Below are positions 56,157 to 64,000 of a stretch of DNA of 64,000 nt, in pieces (within the stretch, counting starts at the first letter, position 1; each line of letters begins with the position of its first letter). This stretch comes from Idiomarina seosinensis. Lineage in GTDB: Bacteria; Pseudomonadota; Gammaproteobacteria; Enterobacterales; Alteromonadaceae. Below the pieces are notes generated by a model, which was given only the letters and a program-made list of their open reading frames with translations, had not been told where the DNA came from and ran no database searches. The translations under genes were made by a program, and so were the position numbers. Where the stretch lies: assembly GCF_003987275.1 (NCBI RefSeq), contig NZ_PIQF01000002.1:186001-250000 (forward strand). The letters are read 5' to 3'.

Positions 56157-56932
56157 CGACGATATAACTGGAACCGTTGCAAGTTAAAGCGAGCAAATAA
56201 CCGATCAAGCAAGCCTTGTCGGGCAACTTCCCGCATTAGTTGCTGCATTGTTTCAACGCTTATTTTCTCGTTTTCCCCAACGACGATAGCGACTTTATAT
56301 TGTTGCTCTATACGGTCGGATATCAACAATTTATCCAAATAATCCACTGATGAATTTTTTAGCGCCGCCAATAGTTCATCGTTAACTACTGCTGCATCAA
56401 TGCGCCCGCCGACCAACATTCGCAGGTTGGTTATTCTGGAGTCCGACAAATAAACTCGATAGCGCTCGGCCACTTCAGCGGAGTTCATCTGTTCTCCCGC
56501 CATCAAGTAGTGATAGCCCTTTACTCCACCTAGTACCTTTCCTTCTAAATTATCAAAGTAACCCTGGTCTTTTTTTCCATCTTGCAAGGCCACTAACCGC
56601 TCGCGGCCCTGTAATAACGGAACAGTGCTACTTACTTTTACATCGCGATTTTGCCAGCCCCAAAACGTAGACTCAAAAAACATAACATCGCAGCAGCCAC
56701 TTTCAGATAAAGCTTCATAGCGCCCGTTCGGCGGGATCGCCTGCAAAATAAATTCGTAGGTGGTCTGGTAATTATTAAGTAGCTTTATCAGCTCGCGCGT
56801 AACATCAGTTTCCAGCCGATCCGAAAAAAATGGAGGAAAGTCGTAAGCTGCCACATACACTGACTTTCGTGCAGAAGCAGTGTTGGCAAAAAAGAAGGTG
56901 CTGATCAGTAATAGAACAATTAATCGTTTCAC
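56153..56932 (-). CDS. Orphan periplasmic binding protein, amino-acid (SBP_bac_3) type
   Basis: Exported solute-binding protein, 259 residues. A GTG start at 56932 gives a clear signal peptide (KRLIVLLLISTFFFANTASA) followed by VYVAAYDFPPFFSD, the type-3 binding-protein opening, LVGGRIDAAVVNDELL and a C-terminal helix. The reading frame continues upstream through a repeat region, but that part is low-complexity and not family-like. No transporter genes are adjacent. The ribosome site is weak, and the gene lies 447 bases past tuf, beyond its terminator. Ligand unknown. Confidence 0.75.
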   Translation of the reverse strand: MKRLIVLLLISTFFFANTASARKSVYVAAYDFPPFFSDRLETDVTRELIKLLNNYQTTYEFILQAIPPNGRYEALSESGCCDVMFFESTFWGWQNRDVKVSSTVPLLQGRERLVALQDGKKDQGYFDNLEGKVLGGVKGYHYLMAGEQMNSAEVAERYRVYLSDSRITNLRMLVGGRIDAAVVNDELLAALKNSSVDYLDKLLISDRIEQQYKVAIVVGENEKISVETMQQLMREVARQGLLDRLFARFNLQRFQLYRR

Positions 56933-57036
56933 AGAGTTAGCATACACTATTAAGTTGTCCCCATCATACCGGAGACGGCTTGCGGTGCAAGCCTTAAGAC
57001 TCACTTCGTTCGCAGCGGTTTGCTCCATGCCGGGCC

Positions 57037-57174
57037 GGCTGTGTGTTGCTTCGCAACGGGGCTTTGTTGCTACGCAACGGCTGTTTGGCCCGGCCGGGCC
57101 GGCTGTATATCGCTGCCGCGATGGCTGTTTGTGCGCTTGCTTTGCTTGCGCACGGCTGTTTGCGCCTGCGGCGC
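57037..57174 (+). repeat. Left array of spacer-plus-hairpin units
   Basis: Six units follow one another without extra bases. Each is an 8-base spacer then a hairpin. Spacers: GGCTGTGT 57037, GGGGCTTT 57058, GGCTGTTT 57079, GGCTGTAT 57101, GGCTGTTT 57123, GGCTGTTT 57154. Hairpins: GTTGC-TTC-GCAAC, GTTGC-TAC-GCAAC, the 14-base palindrome GGCCCGGCCGGGCC, ATCGC-TGCC-GCGAT, GTGCGC-N11-GCGCAC and GCGCC-TGC-GGCGC. Arm sequences differ while spacer and geometry are kept. Confidence 0.85.
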
Positions 57175-57226
57175 GGGGAAAACCAAATAAATACAGTTGT
57201 TGTTTGGGCTTTGTCTTTGAATTACC

Positions 57227-57309
57227 GCGCGCAGCGCAAAAAGCCGGAGCCGCCGAAGGCAGGCTACAAACAGCCATCGCGCAGCGATAAAAAGCCGCTC
57301 CGAAGGAGC
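57227..57309 (-). repeat. Right array of spacer-plus-hairpin units (opposite orientation)
   Basis: Read on the minus strand: GCTCC-TTC-GGAGC (57309-57297), GGCTTTTT, ATCGC-TGC-GCGAT (57288-57276), GGCTGTTTGT, a bulged AGCC/GGC hairpin with TTC loop (57265-57248), CC, GGCTTTTT, GCGC-TGC-GCGC (57237-57227). Spacer and loop types equal those of the left array in the opposite direction, so the two arrays converge on an AT-rich centre at about 57178-57225. Confidence 0.8.
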
Positions 57310-57330
57310 AAAAAATCGCGAGCCTACAGG

Positions 57331-57360
57331 CATAAAAAAACCCGGCCGAAGCCGGGTTTT
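57331..57360 (-). terminator. Intrinsic terminator of the str operon after tuf
   Basis: On the minus strand AAAACCCGGC-TTCG-GCCGGGTTTT is a perfect 10-bp stem with a stable TTCG loop, extended into a seven-T run. It lies 20 bases past the tuf stop. Confidence 0.92.
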
Positions 57361-57379
57361 ATAAACGTCGAAGCGTTTA

Positions 57380-58564
57380 TTAGTCCATGATTTTCGATAC
57401 AACGCCCGCACCAACAGTACGGCCGCCTTCACGGATTGCAAAGCGCAGACCTTCGTCCATTGCGATTGGAGCAATCAGCTCTACAACAAACTTAAGGTTG
57501 TCGCCTGGCATGACCATTTCTACGCCTTCTGGCAACTCTACAGCACCTGTTACGTCCGTTGTACGGAAGTAGAACTGTGGACGGTAGCCTTTAAAGAATG
57601 GCGTGTGACGGCCACCTTCGTCTTTGCTCAGTACGTATACTTCAGCTTCAAACTTAGTATGCGGAGTGATTGTTCCTGGCTTCGCCAGTACCTGACCACG
57701 CTCTACGTCATCACGCTTAGTACCACGCAACAAGGCGCCGATGTTCTCGCCCGCTCGACCTTCGTCTAGCAGCTTACGGAACATCTCTACACCGGTAACT
57801 GTGGTCTTGGTGGTGTCTTTCATACCAACAATTTCACACTCGTCACCTGTGCGAACGATACCACGCTCTACACGGCCTGTGACTACCGTACCACGACCTG
57901 AAATCGAGAATACGTCTTCGATTGGCATGATGAACGGCTTATCGATGTCACGCTCTGGCTCTGGAATGTACGAATCCAGTGCGTCCGCTAATTCAACAAT
58001 CTTCTTCGCCCAGTCTTCGTCGCCTTCCAGCGCTTTCAAAGCTGAACCCTGGATGACTGGCAAGTCGTCGCCTGGGAATTCGTATTCTGATAACAGTTCA
58101 CGAACTTCCATTTCTACCAGCTCTAGCAACTCTTCATCGTCAACCATGTCACATTTGTTCATGAATACAACGATGTAAGGTACGCCGACCTGACGTGACA
58201 ACAAGATGTGCTCACGCGTCTGTGGCATTGGGCCGTCAGTCGCTGCTACTACCAGAATAGCACCGTCCATCTGCGCCGCACCGGTGATCATGTTTTTAAC
58301 ATAGTCAGCGTGACCTGGGCAGTCTACGTGCGCGTAGTGACGCGTTGGCGTGTCATATTCAACGTGTGACGTTGAAATAGTGATACCACGCTCTTTCTCT
58401 TCTGGCGCGTTATCGATGGCTGCGAAGTCTTTCGCCGCACCACCGTATACTTTTGCCAAAACAGTTGTAATAGCAGCAGTTAGGGTAGTTTTACCGTGGT
58501 CAACGTGACCAATGGTGCCGACGTTTACGTGCGGCTTCGAACGTTCAAATTTTTCTTTAGACAT
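57380..58564 (-). CDS. tuf: Elongation factor Tu
   Basis: GTPase delivering aminoacyl-tRNA to the ribosome, 394 residues. G1 [10 protein letters not shown] (residues 19-28), G3 DCPGHADY and G4 NKCD are intact, and domains 2 and 3 end [14 protein letters not shown]. It is the last gene of rpsL-rpsG-fusA-tuf (the tufA position); a second tuf copy is usual in this group but not in the window. GAGGAA lies five bases before the ATG and a strong terminator follows. Confidence 0.99.
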   Translation of the reverse strand: MSKEKFERSKPHVNVGTIGHVDHGKTTLTAAITTVLAKVYGGAAKDFAAIDNAPEEKERGITISTSHVEYDTPTRHYAHVDCPGHADYVKNMITGAAQMDGAILVVAATDGPMPQTREHILLSRQVGVPYIVVFMNKCDMVDDEELLELVEMEVRELLSEYEFPGDDLPVIQGSALKALEGDEDWAKKIVELADALDSYIPEPERDIDKPFIMPIEDVFSISGRGTVVTGRVERGIVRTGDECEIVGMKDTTKTTVTGVEMFRKLLDEGRAGENIGALLRGTKRDDVERGQVLAKPGTITPHTKFEAEVYVLSKDEGGRHTPFFKGYRPQFYFRTTDVTGAVELPEGVEMVMPGDNLKFVVELIAPIAMDEGLRFAIREGGRTVGAGVVSKIMD

Positions 58565-58623
58565 GATAGTTCCTCAAACTTAAGTTGAAAGCCCGGTCCC
58601 AAAAGAACCGGACCAGACCTTAC

Positions 58624-60750
58624 TTAACCTTTCGCGTTACGCTCAGCCATCACTTTTTCTGCGATGTTATTAGGCGCTTCGCCATACTTCAAGAATTCCA
58701 TTGAGTACGATGCACGACCCTGAGTTTGTGAACGCAGGTCGGTCGCATAACCGAACATTTCGGATAATGGAACTTGAGCGTTAACCGCTTTCAAGCCACC
58801 TGGTGCTTCTTCCATACCTTCGATCAGACCACGACGGCGGTTCAAGTCACCAACAACATCACCCATGGATTCTTCCGGAGTAATAACTTCGACTTTCATC
58901 ATTGGTTCAAGCAAAACCGGGTCGGCTTGCAAAGCACCTTTTTTGAAGGCCATGCTACCGGCGATTTTAAATGCCATTTCTGATGAGTCAACATCGTGGT
59001 ATGAACCGTCATACAAGGTAGCTTTAACACCCAGTACCGGGTAGCCCGCAAGTACACCCTGTTCCATCTGTTCTTTAACACCGCGATCAACAGCTGGGAT
59101 GTATTCTTTTGGTACCACACCACCGACGATTTCGTTAACGAAAGAGTAAGTGACGTCGTCACCGTTTTCGTCTTCTTCGATCGTCATTGGCTCAAGCTTC
59201 AACCAAACGTGACCGAACTGACCACGACCACCAGATTGACGTACGAATTTACCTTCGACTTCAACGGCTTTGCGAATCGCTTCACGATAGGCAACCTGAG
59301 GCTGACCGACGTTACATTCAACTTTGAATTCACGCTTCATACGGTCAACGATGATGTCCAGGTGCAACTCACCCATACCAGAAATGATGGTTTGGCCAGA
59401 TTCCTCATCCGTTTTAACGCGGAATGACGGATCTTCTGCAGCCAGCTTACCTAAAGCAATACCCATTTTTTCTTGGTCAGCTTTAGTTTTTGGCTCGACC
59501 GCGACCGAGATTACCGGCTCTGGGAATTCCATACGCTCAAGAATAATCTTGTTAGTTGGGTCACACAGAGTGTCACCAGTCGTCACGTCTTTTAGACCAA
59601 TCAGTGCTGCGATATCGCCTGCACGAACTTCTTTGATCTCTTCACGACTATTTGAGTGCATTTGCACCATACGACCAACACGCTCTTTCTTGTTCTTGAC
59701 TGGGTTAACGACACCGTCACCCTGATTCAAGACACCTGAATAAACGCGAACGAACGTCAATGTTCCAACGAACGGGTCGGTTGCGATTTTAAACGCCAGC
59801 GCTGAGAACGGCTCTTCGTCAGATGACTTACGTACACCTTCAGACTCGTCGTCCAAAATACCGGTAATCGGCTTAACTTCGGTTGGTGACGGCAAGTATT
59901 CGATAACGGCGTCAAGTACTGCCTGAACACCTTTGTTTTTGAACGCTGAACCACAAGTTACCAGACAGATATCATTTGCCAGTGTACGCGCACGTAAACC
60001 TTCTTTGATTTCAGCTTCTGTTAACTCACCTTCTTCAAGGTATTTGTTCATCAACTCTTCGTTTGCTTCAGCCGCGGCTTCTACTAACTCAGCGTGATAT
60101 TCTTCAGCTTCATCGACCATTTCCGCAGGGATATCTTCATAAGTAAATGAAGTACCCATGTCTTCTTCATTCCAGTTAATGAACTTCATTTTCACCAAGT
60201 CCACAACGCCGCGGAAGTTGTCTTCTGCGCCTACTGGTAACTGCATTGGTACAGCTTGTGCTGCCAAACGCGTTTTCATCTGGTTTACGACTGACAAGAA
60301 GTCCGCACCTGCACGGTCCATCTTGTTAACGAATACCATACGCGGTACTTCGTATTTGTTCGCCTGACGCCAAACAGTTTCTGTTTGAGGCTGAACACCA
60401 GAAGAAGCACAAAGAACCACAACAGCACCGTCAAGTACACGCAGTGAACGTTCTACTTCGATGGTGAAGTCAACGTGCCCTGGAGTGTCAATGATGTTGA
60501 CACGGTGCTCGGGGAATTGCTTATCCATACCTTGCCAGAAACAGGTCGTTGCTGCTGAGGTGATGGTGATCCCACGTTCTTGTTCTTGCTCCATCCAGTC
60601 CATGGTTGCTGCACCATCGTGCACTTCACCAAGCTTGTGAGACAAACCAGTGTAGAACAACACACGCTCAGTGGTGGTTGTCTTACCGGCGTCTACGTGA
60701 GCACAGATACCGATATTACGATAGCGCTCTATGGAAGTCTTACGAGCCAC
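58624..60750 (-). CDS. fusA: Elongation factor G
   Basis: Translocation GTPase, 708 residues (704 in E. coli). G1 [16 protein letters not shown]3 DTPGHVDF and G4 NKMDRAGAD are present, as are domain IV residues including [15 protein letters not shown]. It begins with GTG 60750 behind AAGGAG. It lies 30 bases after rpsG and 59 bases before tuf, in the standard str operon. Confidence 0.98.
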   Translation of the reverse strand: MARKTSIERYRNIGICAHVDAGKTTTTERVLFYTGLSHKLGEVHDGAATMDWMEQEQERGITITSAATTCFWQGMDKQFPEHRVNIIDTPGHVDFTIEVERSLRVLDGAVVVLCASSGVQPQTETVWRQANKYEVPRMVFVNKMDRAGADFLSVVNQMKTRLAAQAVPMQLPVGAEDNFRGVVDLVKMKFINWNEEDMGTSFTYEDIPAEMVDEAEEYHAELVEAAAEANEELMNKYLEEGELTEAEIKEGLRARTLANDICLVTCGSAFKNKGVQAVLDAVIEYLPSPTEVKPITGILDDESEGVRKSSDEEPFSALAFKIATDPFVGTLTFVRVYSGVLNQGDGVVNPVKNKKERVGRMVQMHSNSREEIKEVRAGDIAALIGLKDVTTGDTLCDPTNKIILERMEFPEPVISVAVEPKTKADQEKMGIALGKLAAEDPSFRVKTDEESGQTIISGMGELHLDIIVDRMKREFKVECNVGQPQVAYREAIRKAVEVEGKFVRQSGGRGQFGHVWLKLEPMTIEEDENGDDVTYSFVNEIVGGVVPKEYIPAVDRGVKEQMEQGVLAGYPVLGVKATLYDGSYHDVDSSEMAFKIAGSMAFKKGALQADPVLLEPMMKVEVITPEESMGDVVGDLNRRRGLIEGMEEAPGGLKAVNAQVPLSEMFGYATDLRSQTQGRASYSMEFLKYGEAPNNIAEKVMAERNAKG

Positions 60751-60780
60751 AATAAACTCCTTACTAGGTTAACTGCGAAT

Positions 60781-61251
60781 TTACCAGCGATAGTGAGCAA
60801 ACGCTTTGTTTGCTTCAGCCATGCGGTGAACGTCTTCACGTTTCTTCACAGCTGACCCTTTATTTTCTGATGCATCTAGCATTTCAGCTGCCAGACGCTG
60901 CGACATTGATTTTTCACCACGGGTGCGCGCTGCATCAACTAACCAGCGCATAGCCAGTGCGTTACGACGAACTGGACGAACTTCTACTGGCACCTGATAG
61001 GTAGAACCACCAACACGGCGAGATTTAACCTCGACCGTTGGACGCACGTTTTCTAGTGCTACGTCAAAAACGTCCAAGTGTTCTTTACCTGTTTTCTCAG
61101 CCATAATGTCCAGTGCACCGTAAATAATTTTTTCAGCGACTGCTTTCTTGCCGTCAACCATGACGACATTAATAAATTTGGCCAACAACTCCGATCCGAA
61201 CTTAGGATCTGGTAAGATTTTACGTTGACCTATGACGCGTCTTCTTGGCAT
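60781..61251 (-). CDS. rpsG: 30S ribosomal protein S7
   Basis: Primary 16S rRNA-binding protein of the 30S head, 156 residues, opening [20 protein letters not shown] and ending [12 protein letters not shown]. It lacks the longer tail of E. coli K-12 S7. In E. coli S7 represses its own operon by binding the rpsL-rpsG spacer; the 76-base spacer here could do the same but the structure was not verified. GGAG lies eight bases before the ATG. Confidence 0.98.
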   Translation of the reverse strand: MPRRRVIGQRKILPDPKFGSELLAKFINVVMVDGKKAVAEKIIYGALDIMAEKTGKEHLDVFDVALENVRPTVEVKSRRVGGSTYQVPVEVRPVRRNALAMRWLVDAARTRGEKSMSQRLAAEMLDASENKGSAVKKREDVHRMAEANKAFAHYRW

Positions 61252-61327
61252 CTCAATATTCTCCGATTAATTCAGGGTATTACCCAAAACTTATGAATTA
61301 CAGTTTGGCCTTACTAACGGAGAACCG

Positions 61328-61702
61328 TTAAGACTTAGGCCGCTTCGCGCCGTATTTTGAACGGCCTTGTTTACGATCGTTAACACCTGAACAGTCAAGT
61401 GCTCCACGAACGGTATGGTAACGAACACCTGGCAAGTCTTTTACACGACCGCCACGGATCAATACCACTGAGTGTTCTTGTAAGTTATGTCCCTCACCGC
61501 CGATGTACGAAGAAACTTCGTAGCCGTTGGTTAAACGAACACGGCATACTTTACGCATAGCAGAGTTCGGTTTCTTAGGGGTTGTGGTGTAAACACGGGT
61601 GCATACTCCGCGTTTTTGAGGGCACGCTTCCAAAGCCGGAACGTTGCTCTTAACAACCGGCTTCTGGCGGCCTTTACGCACCAGCTGGTTAACTGTTGCC
61701 AT
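61328..61702 (-). CDS. rpsL: 30S ribosomal protein S12
   Basis: Decoding-centre protein, 124 residues. The conserved [10 protein letters not shown] loop and [13 protein letters not shown] loop are present with wild-type lysines at the positions equivalent to 42 and 87, so no streptomycin-resistance substitution is seen. AGGAG precedes the ATG. It heads the str operon, with a consensus promoter about 110 bases upstream. Confidence 0.99.
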   Translation of the reverse strand: MATVNQLVRKGRQKPVVKSNVPALEACPQKRGVCTRVYTTTPKKPNSAMRKVCRVRLTNGYEVSSYIGGEGHNLQEHSVVLIRGGRVKDLPGVRYHTVRGALDCSGVNDRKQGRSKYGAKRPKS

Positions 61703-61809
61703 TCATTACTCCTAGTTTAGTTGATGTCGCTTTCTAGCGCGCACGATGTGCGTGAAAAATCGCTAAATCCTAGCCATTAAAGGCCAGATCCCGAAAATCG
61801 GGAGCGGGA

Positions 61810-61838
61810 ATTTTAATGGTCATATTTTCACCTGTCAA
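61810..61838 (-). promoter_or_regulatory. str operon promoter
   Basis: A perfect TTGACA (61833-61838) is followed after exactly 17 bases by TAAAAT (61810-61815) on the minus strand, 108 bases before rpsL. A small CCCGA/TCGGG hairpin lies in the leader. Near-consensus boxes fit a heavily expressed ribosomal operon. Confidence 0.8.
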
Positions 61839-61843
61839 GGCCA

Positions 61844-61881
61844 TATAAAAGAAGCCGGTACTGACAACAGTACCGGCTTCT
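61844..61881 (-). terminator. Intrinsic terminator of rpoC
   Basis: AGAAGCCGGTACTG and CAGTACCGGCTTCT form a perfect 14-bp stem with a 4-base loop, followed by TTTTAT on the minus strand, 25 bases past the rpoC stop. It separates rpoBC from the str operon. Confidence 0.9.
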
Positions 61882-61906
61882 ATACGCTGACTACTGAAAT
61901 GCTCGT

Positions 61907-64000
61907 TTATTCAGCACTATCATCCGACTGGTTTCCTGCGTTTAACGCATCCGCCAGTTGTTGTTCAGCTTCTTCAGCCGTCATCTTAGGTGCTTCATCC
62001 TTAACCTGAACCTCTTCCAAACGGCGCGCCATGCGCTCCTTGTGGTAAGAGTAACCGGTACCAGCAGGAATCAAGCGACCGACGATAACGTTTTCTTTCA
62101 AGCCGCGTAGGCTATCTTTTTTGCCGCCTACCGCTGCTTCGGTCAGAACACGTGTTGTCTCCTGGAACGACGCTGCAGAAATAAACGACTCGGTCGATAG
62201 CGAGGCTTTGGTTATACCTAACAATTGACGTTCAAAGGTTGCTGGCATTTTGCCGTCAGCTTCCGCTTTCGCGTTTGCTGCCAACACTTCCGCCATTTCA
62301 ACCATTTCGCCTTCAAGCAGGTTGGTTTCACCAGCGCGCAATATCAATGCTTTTCTGAGCATTTGGCGAACGATGGTTTCAATATGTTTATCGTTTATCT
62401 TAACACCTTGTAAGCGATAAACTTCCTGCACTTCGTTAACGATATAGTTTGCTACGGCACTGACTCCGCGCAGACGCAAAATATCATGCGGCGCTTCCGG
62501 ACCATCCGCAATAACTTCGCCTTTTTCAACATGCTCACCTTCGAACACGTTCAATTGGCGCCATTTAGGAATCATTTCTTCGTGCTGATCAACACCATCA
62601 GTTGGAGTAATAATCAGACGACGCTTGCCTTTGGTCTCTTTACCGAAAGATACAGTACCGGTCTTTTCAGCCAGGATAGCCGGCTCTTTCGGACGACGTG
62701 CTTCAAACAAGTCGGCAACGCGTGGTAGACCACCGGTAATATCTCGAGTTTTCGAGCCTTCCTGCGGAATACGTGCCAGCGTGTCACCCACTCTAACTTC
62801 AGCGTTATCTTCCAGATTGATGATCGCGTTGCCTGGCAAGAAGTATTGTGCCGGAATATCGGTTCCAACGATATTAACGTCGTTACCTTTATCATCGACC
62901 AGCTTCACCATTGGGCGCATATCTTTACCGGCGCTGGTACGTTGACCCGTTTCCAGTACAACGATACTCGACAGACCGGTCAGCTCGTCGGTTTGACGTG
63001 TCATAGTGACGCCATCAATTAGATCAACAAACTTGATACGACCTTCTACCTCGGTAATGATTGGGTGTGTATGCGGGTCCCAGTTAGCGACTGTTTCTCC
63101 GCCTTCGACCGAATCACCTTCACCTTTCTTAAGTACTGCACCGTAAGGCACCTTATAGCGCTCACGCTCGCGGCCGTACTCATCAATCAGTGTCAATTCA
63201 GTTGAGCGCGAGGTAATTACGTGTTCTTTATCGCTGTTTACAACCCACTTGGCATTGTGCAGCTTAATCGTACCCGAGTTTTTAACCTGAACGCTGTTTT
63301 CAGCGGTAGCACGCGATGCTGCACCACCGATGTGGAAGGTACGCATCGTTAACTGTGTACCCGGTTCACCAATCGACTGAGCAGCGATAACACCAACTGC
63401 CTCACCTTGGTTCACCATATGGCCACGAGCCAAGTCACGACCATAACAATGAGCACAGACACCAAAGTCAGTATCACAAGTGATTACTGAACGAACCACA
63501 ACTTCATCAATTGAGTTCGCTTCTAGTACGTCACAGTTTTTCTCATCCAATAACGTGTTACGCGGAAGCAATACGTCGTTGCTGCCCGGCGTCAAAACGT
63601 CATTACAAAGAACACGGCCCAAGACTCGTTCGCGTAATGGTTCAACCACGTCGCCACCTTCAATCAGCGGTTTCATGATCAAGCCTTCTTCGGTACCACA
63701 ATCTTCTTCCATGATGACGACGTCTTGTGAAACGTCGACCAGACGGCGGGTCAGATAACCTGAGTTCGCTGTCTTCAATGCGGTATCGGCCAAACCTTTA
63801 CGTGCGCCGTGCGTTGAGATGAAGTACTGAAGTACGTTCAAACCTTCACGGAAGTTAGCTACGATCGGGGTTTCGATGATTGAGCCGTCTGGCTTAGCCA
63901 TCAAACCACGCATACCGGCCAACTGACGAATCTGTGCGGGGCTACCACGAGCACCGGAATCAGCCATCATAAAGATTGAGTTGAACGATGCTTGTTCTTC
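61907..64000 (-). CDS. rpoC: RNA polymerase beta' subunit (C-terminal half)
   Basis: The window holds the last 697 residues of beta'; the gene runs off the right edge. The frame is open to base 64000 ([10 protein letters not shown] before [10 protein letters not shown]), equivalent to about E. coli residue 715 onward. Visible parts are the bridge helix ([20 protein letters not shown]), the zinc-binding Cys in [16 protein letters not shown], the trigger loop ([16 protein letters not shown]), the SI3 insertion and the C-terminal PDGEAPHD-like region. The catalytic NADFDGD motif lies outside the window. The apparent start at 63970 is an internal Met. Confidence 0.98.
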   Translation of the reverse strand, partial: EEQASFNSIFMMADSGARGSPAQIRQLAGMRGLMAKPDGSIIETPIVANFREGLNVLQYFISTHGARKGLADTALKTANSGYLTRRLVDVSQDVVIMEEDCGTEEGLIMKPLIEGGDVVEPLRERVLGRVLCNDVLTPGSNDVLLPRNTLLDEKNCDVLEANSIDEVVVRSVITCDTDFGVCAHCYGRDLARGHMVNQGEAVGVIAAQSIGEPGTQLTMRTFHIGGAASRATAENSVQVKNSGTIKLHNAKWVVNSDKEHVITSRSTELTLIDEYGRERERYKVPYGAVLKKGEGDSVEGGETVANWDPHTHPIITEVEGRIKFVDLIDGVTMTRQTDELTGLSSIVVLETGQRTSAGKDMRPMVKLVDDKGNDVNIVGTDIPAQYFLPGNAIINLEDNAEVRVGDTLARIPQEGSKTRDITGGLPRVADLFEARRPKEPAILAEKTGTVSFGKETKGKRRLIITPTDGVDQHEEMIPKWRQLNVFEGEHVEKGEVIADGPEAPHDILRLRGVSAVANYIVNEVQEVYRLQGVKINDKHIETIVRQMLRKALILRAGETNLLEGEMVEMAEVLAANAKAEADGKMPATFERQLLGITKASLSTESFISAASFQETTRVLTEAAVGGKKDSLRGLKENVIVGRLIPAGTGYSYHKERMARRLEEVQVKDEAPKMTAEEAEQQLADALNAGNQSDDSAE

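Larger units (their letters stand above)
56933..57379. other. Non-coding hairpin-rich gap between tuf and the orphan binding protein
   Basis: This 447-base stretch has no credible gene. It holds about a dozen short inverted repeats, including GGCTTGC-GGT-GCAAGCC at 56977-56993 and TAAACG-N6-CGTTTA at 57362-57379. Two facing arrays and the tuf terminator are listed separately. Frames open through it on both strands encode only Arg/Ala/Cys-rich low-complexity peptides. Confidence 0.8.

Noticed and set aside
56933-57277. N-terminal extension of the orphan binding protein to 374 residues
   Set aside because: The extra 115 residues are translated hairpin repeats; a GTG at 56932 gives a proper signal peptide.
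56977-57379. CRISPR array
   Set aside because: Repeats are hairpins with differing arms and 8-base spacers, not identical 24-40 base repeats with unique spacers, and no cas genes are present.
57043-57390. Open frames on both strands through the hairpin region (also 56880-57290 + and 57070-57474 -)
   Set aside because: They encode Arg/Ala/Cys-rich low-complexity peptides produced by the repeats, have no ribosome sites, and overlap tuf or the binding-protein gene.
63968-63970. ATG at 63970 as a gene start
   Set aside because: It is an internal Met of rpoC; the upstream codons encode conserved beta' sequence to the window edge.

Overview
The window is a stretch of ordinary gammaproteobacterial chromosome. 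Gene order and protein sequences (kdsDC-lptCAB-rpoN-hpf-ptsN-rapZ-ptsO; mreBCD-maf-rng-yhdP-tldD; a full MSHA type IV pilus locus; rpoC-rpsL-rpsG-fusA-tuf) point to the Alteromonadales. A marine genus such as Idiomarina is my best guess, from remembered synteny rather than any database search. No tRNA, rRNA, insertion sequence, prophage or CRISPR array was seen, and every large ORF looks intact. Two genes are cut by the window edges: kdsD on the left and rpoC on the right.

Layout. 1-8027 (+): envelope and PTS-Ntr operon making Kdo, the LPS transport bridge and its ATPase, sigma-54, ribosome hibernation factor, the nitrogen PTS and RapZ, ending in the Mg channel MgtE. 8041-20618: TldD/PmbA protease pair, ribosome factor YjgA, a nitrilase-fold hydrolase, YhdP, RNase G, Maf and MreBCD. 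20675-41625 (-): a coiled-coil/PEGA/formylglycine-enzyme-like protein followed by the MSHA pilus locus, read from mshI to mshQ. mshQ encodes a 1814-residue lectin-like surface protein. 41716-46419: chemotaxis receptor, pyrC, tdk, add. 46421-49842 (-): a periplasmic binding lipoprotein coupled to a membrane PAS-GGDEF-EAL protein. 49876-56156: ssb, a YajR-type transporter, uvrA, a thioesterase and glutaminase. 56153-64000 (-): an orphan binding protein, a dense hairpin-repeat region, then tuf, fusA, rpsG, rpsL and rpoC.

How it fits together. The MSHA ATPase MshE carries two copies of the c-di-GMP-binding MshEN motif. The GGDEF-EAL protein nearby keeps its EAL residues but has a degenerate GADAF site, so it is probably a phosphodiesterase controlled by its partner binding protein. 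The chemotaxis receptor sits immediately upstream of the pilus genes. Together they suggest a surface-sensing and attachment neighbourhood, but the link is inference.

The least explained DNA is 56933-57379. It holds about a dozen short hairpins, most with 5-bp arms and 3-base loops, separated by an 8-base GGCTGTTT-like spacer and arranged as two arrays facing each other just past the tuf terminator.
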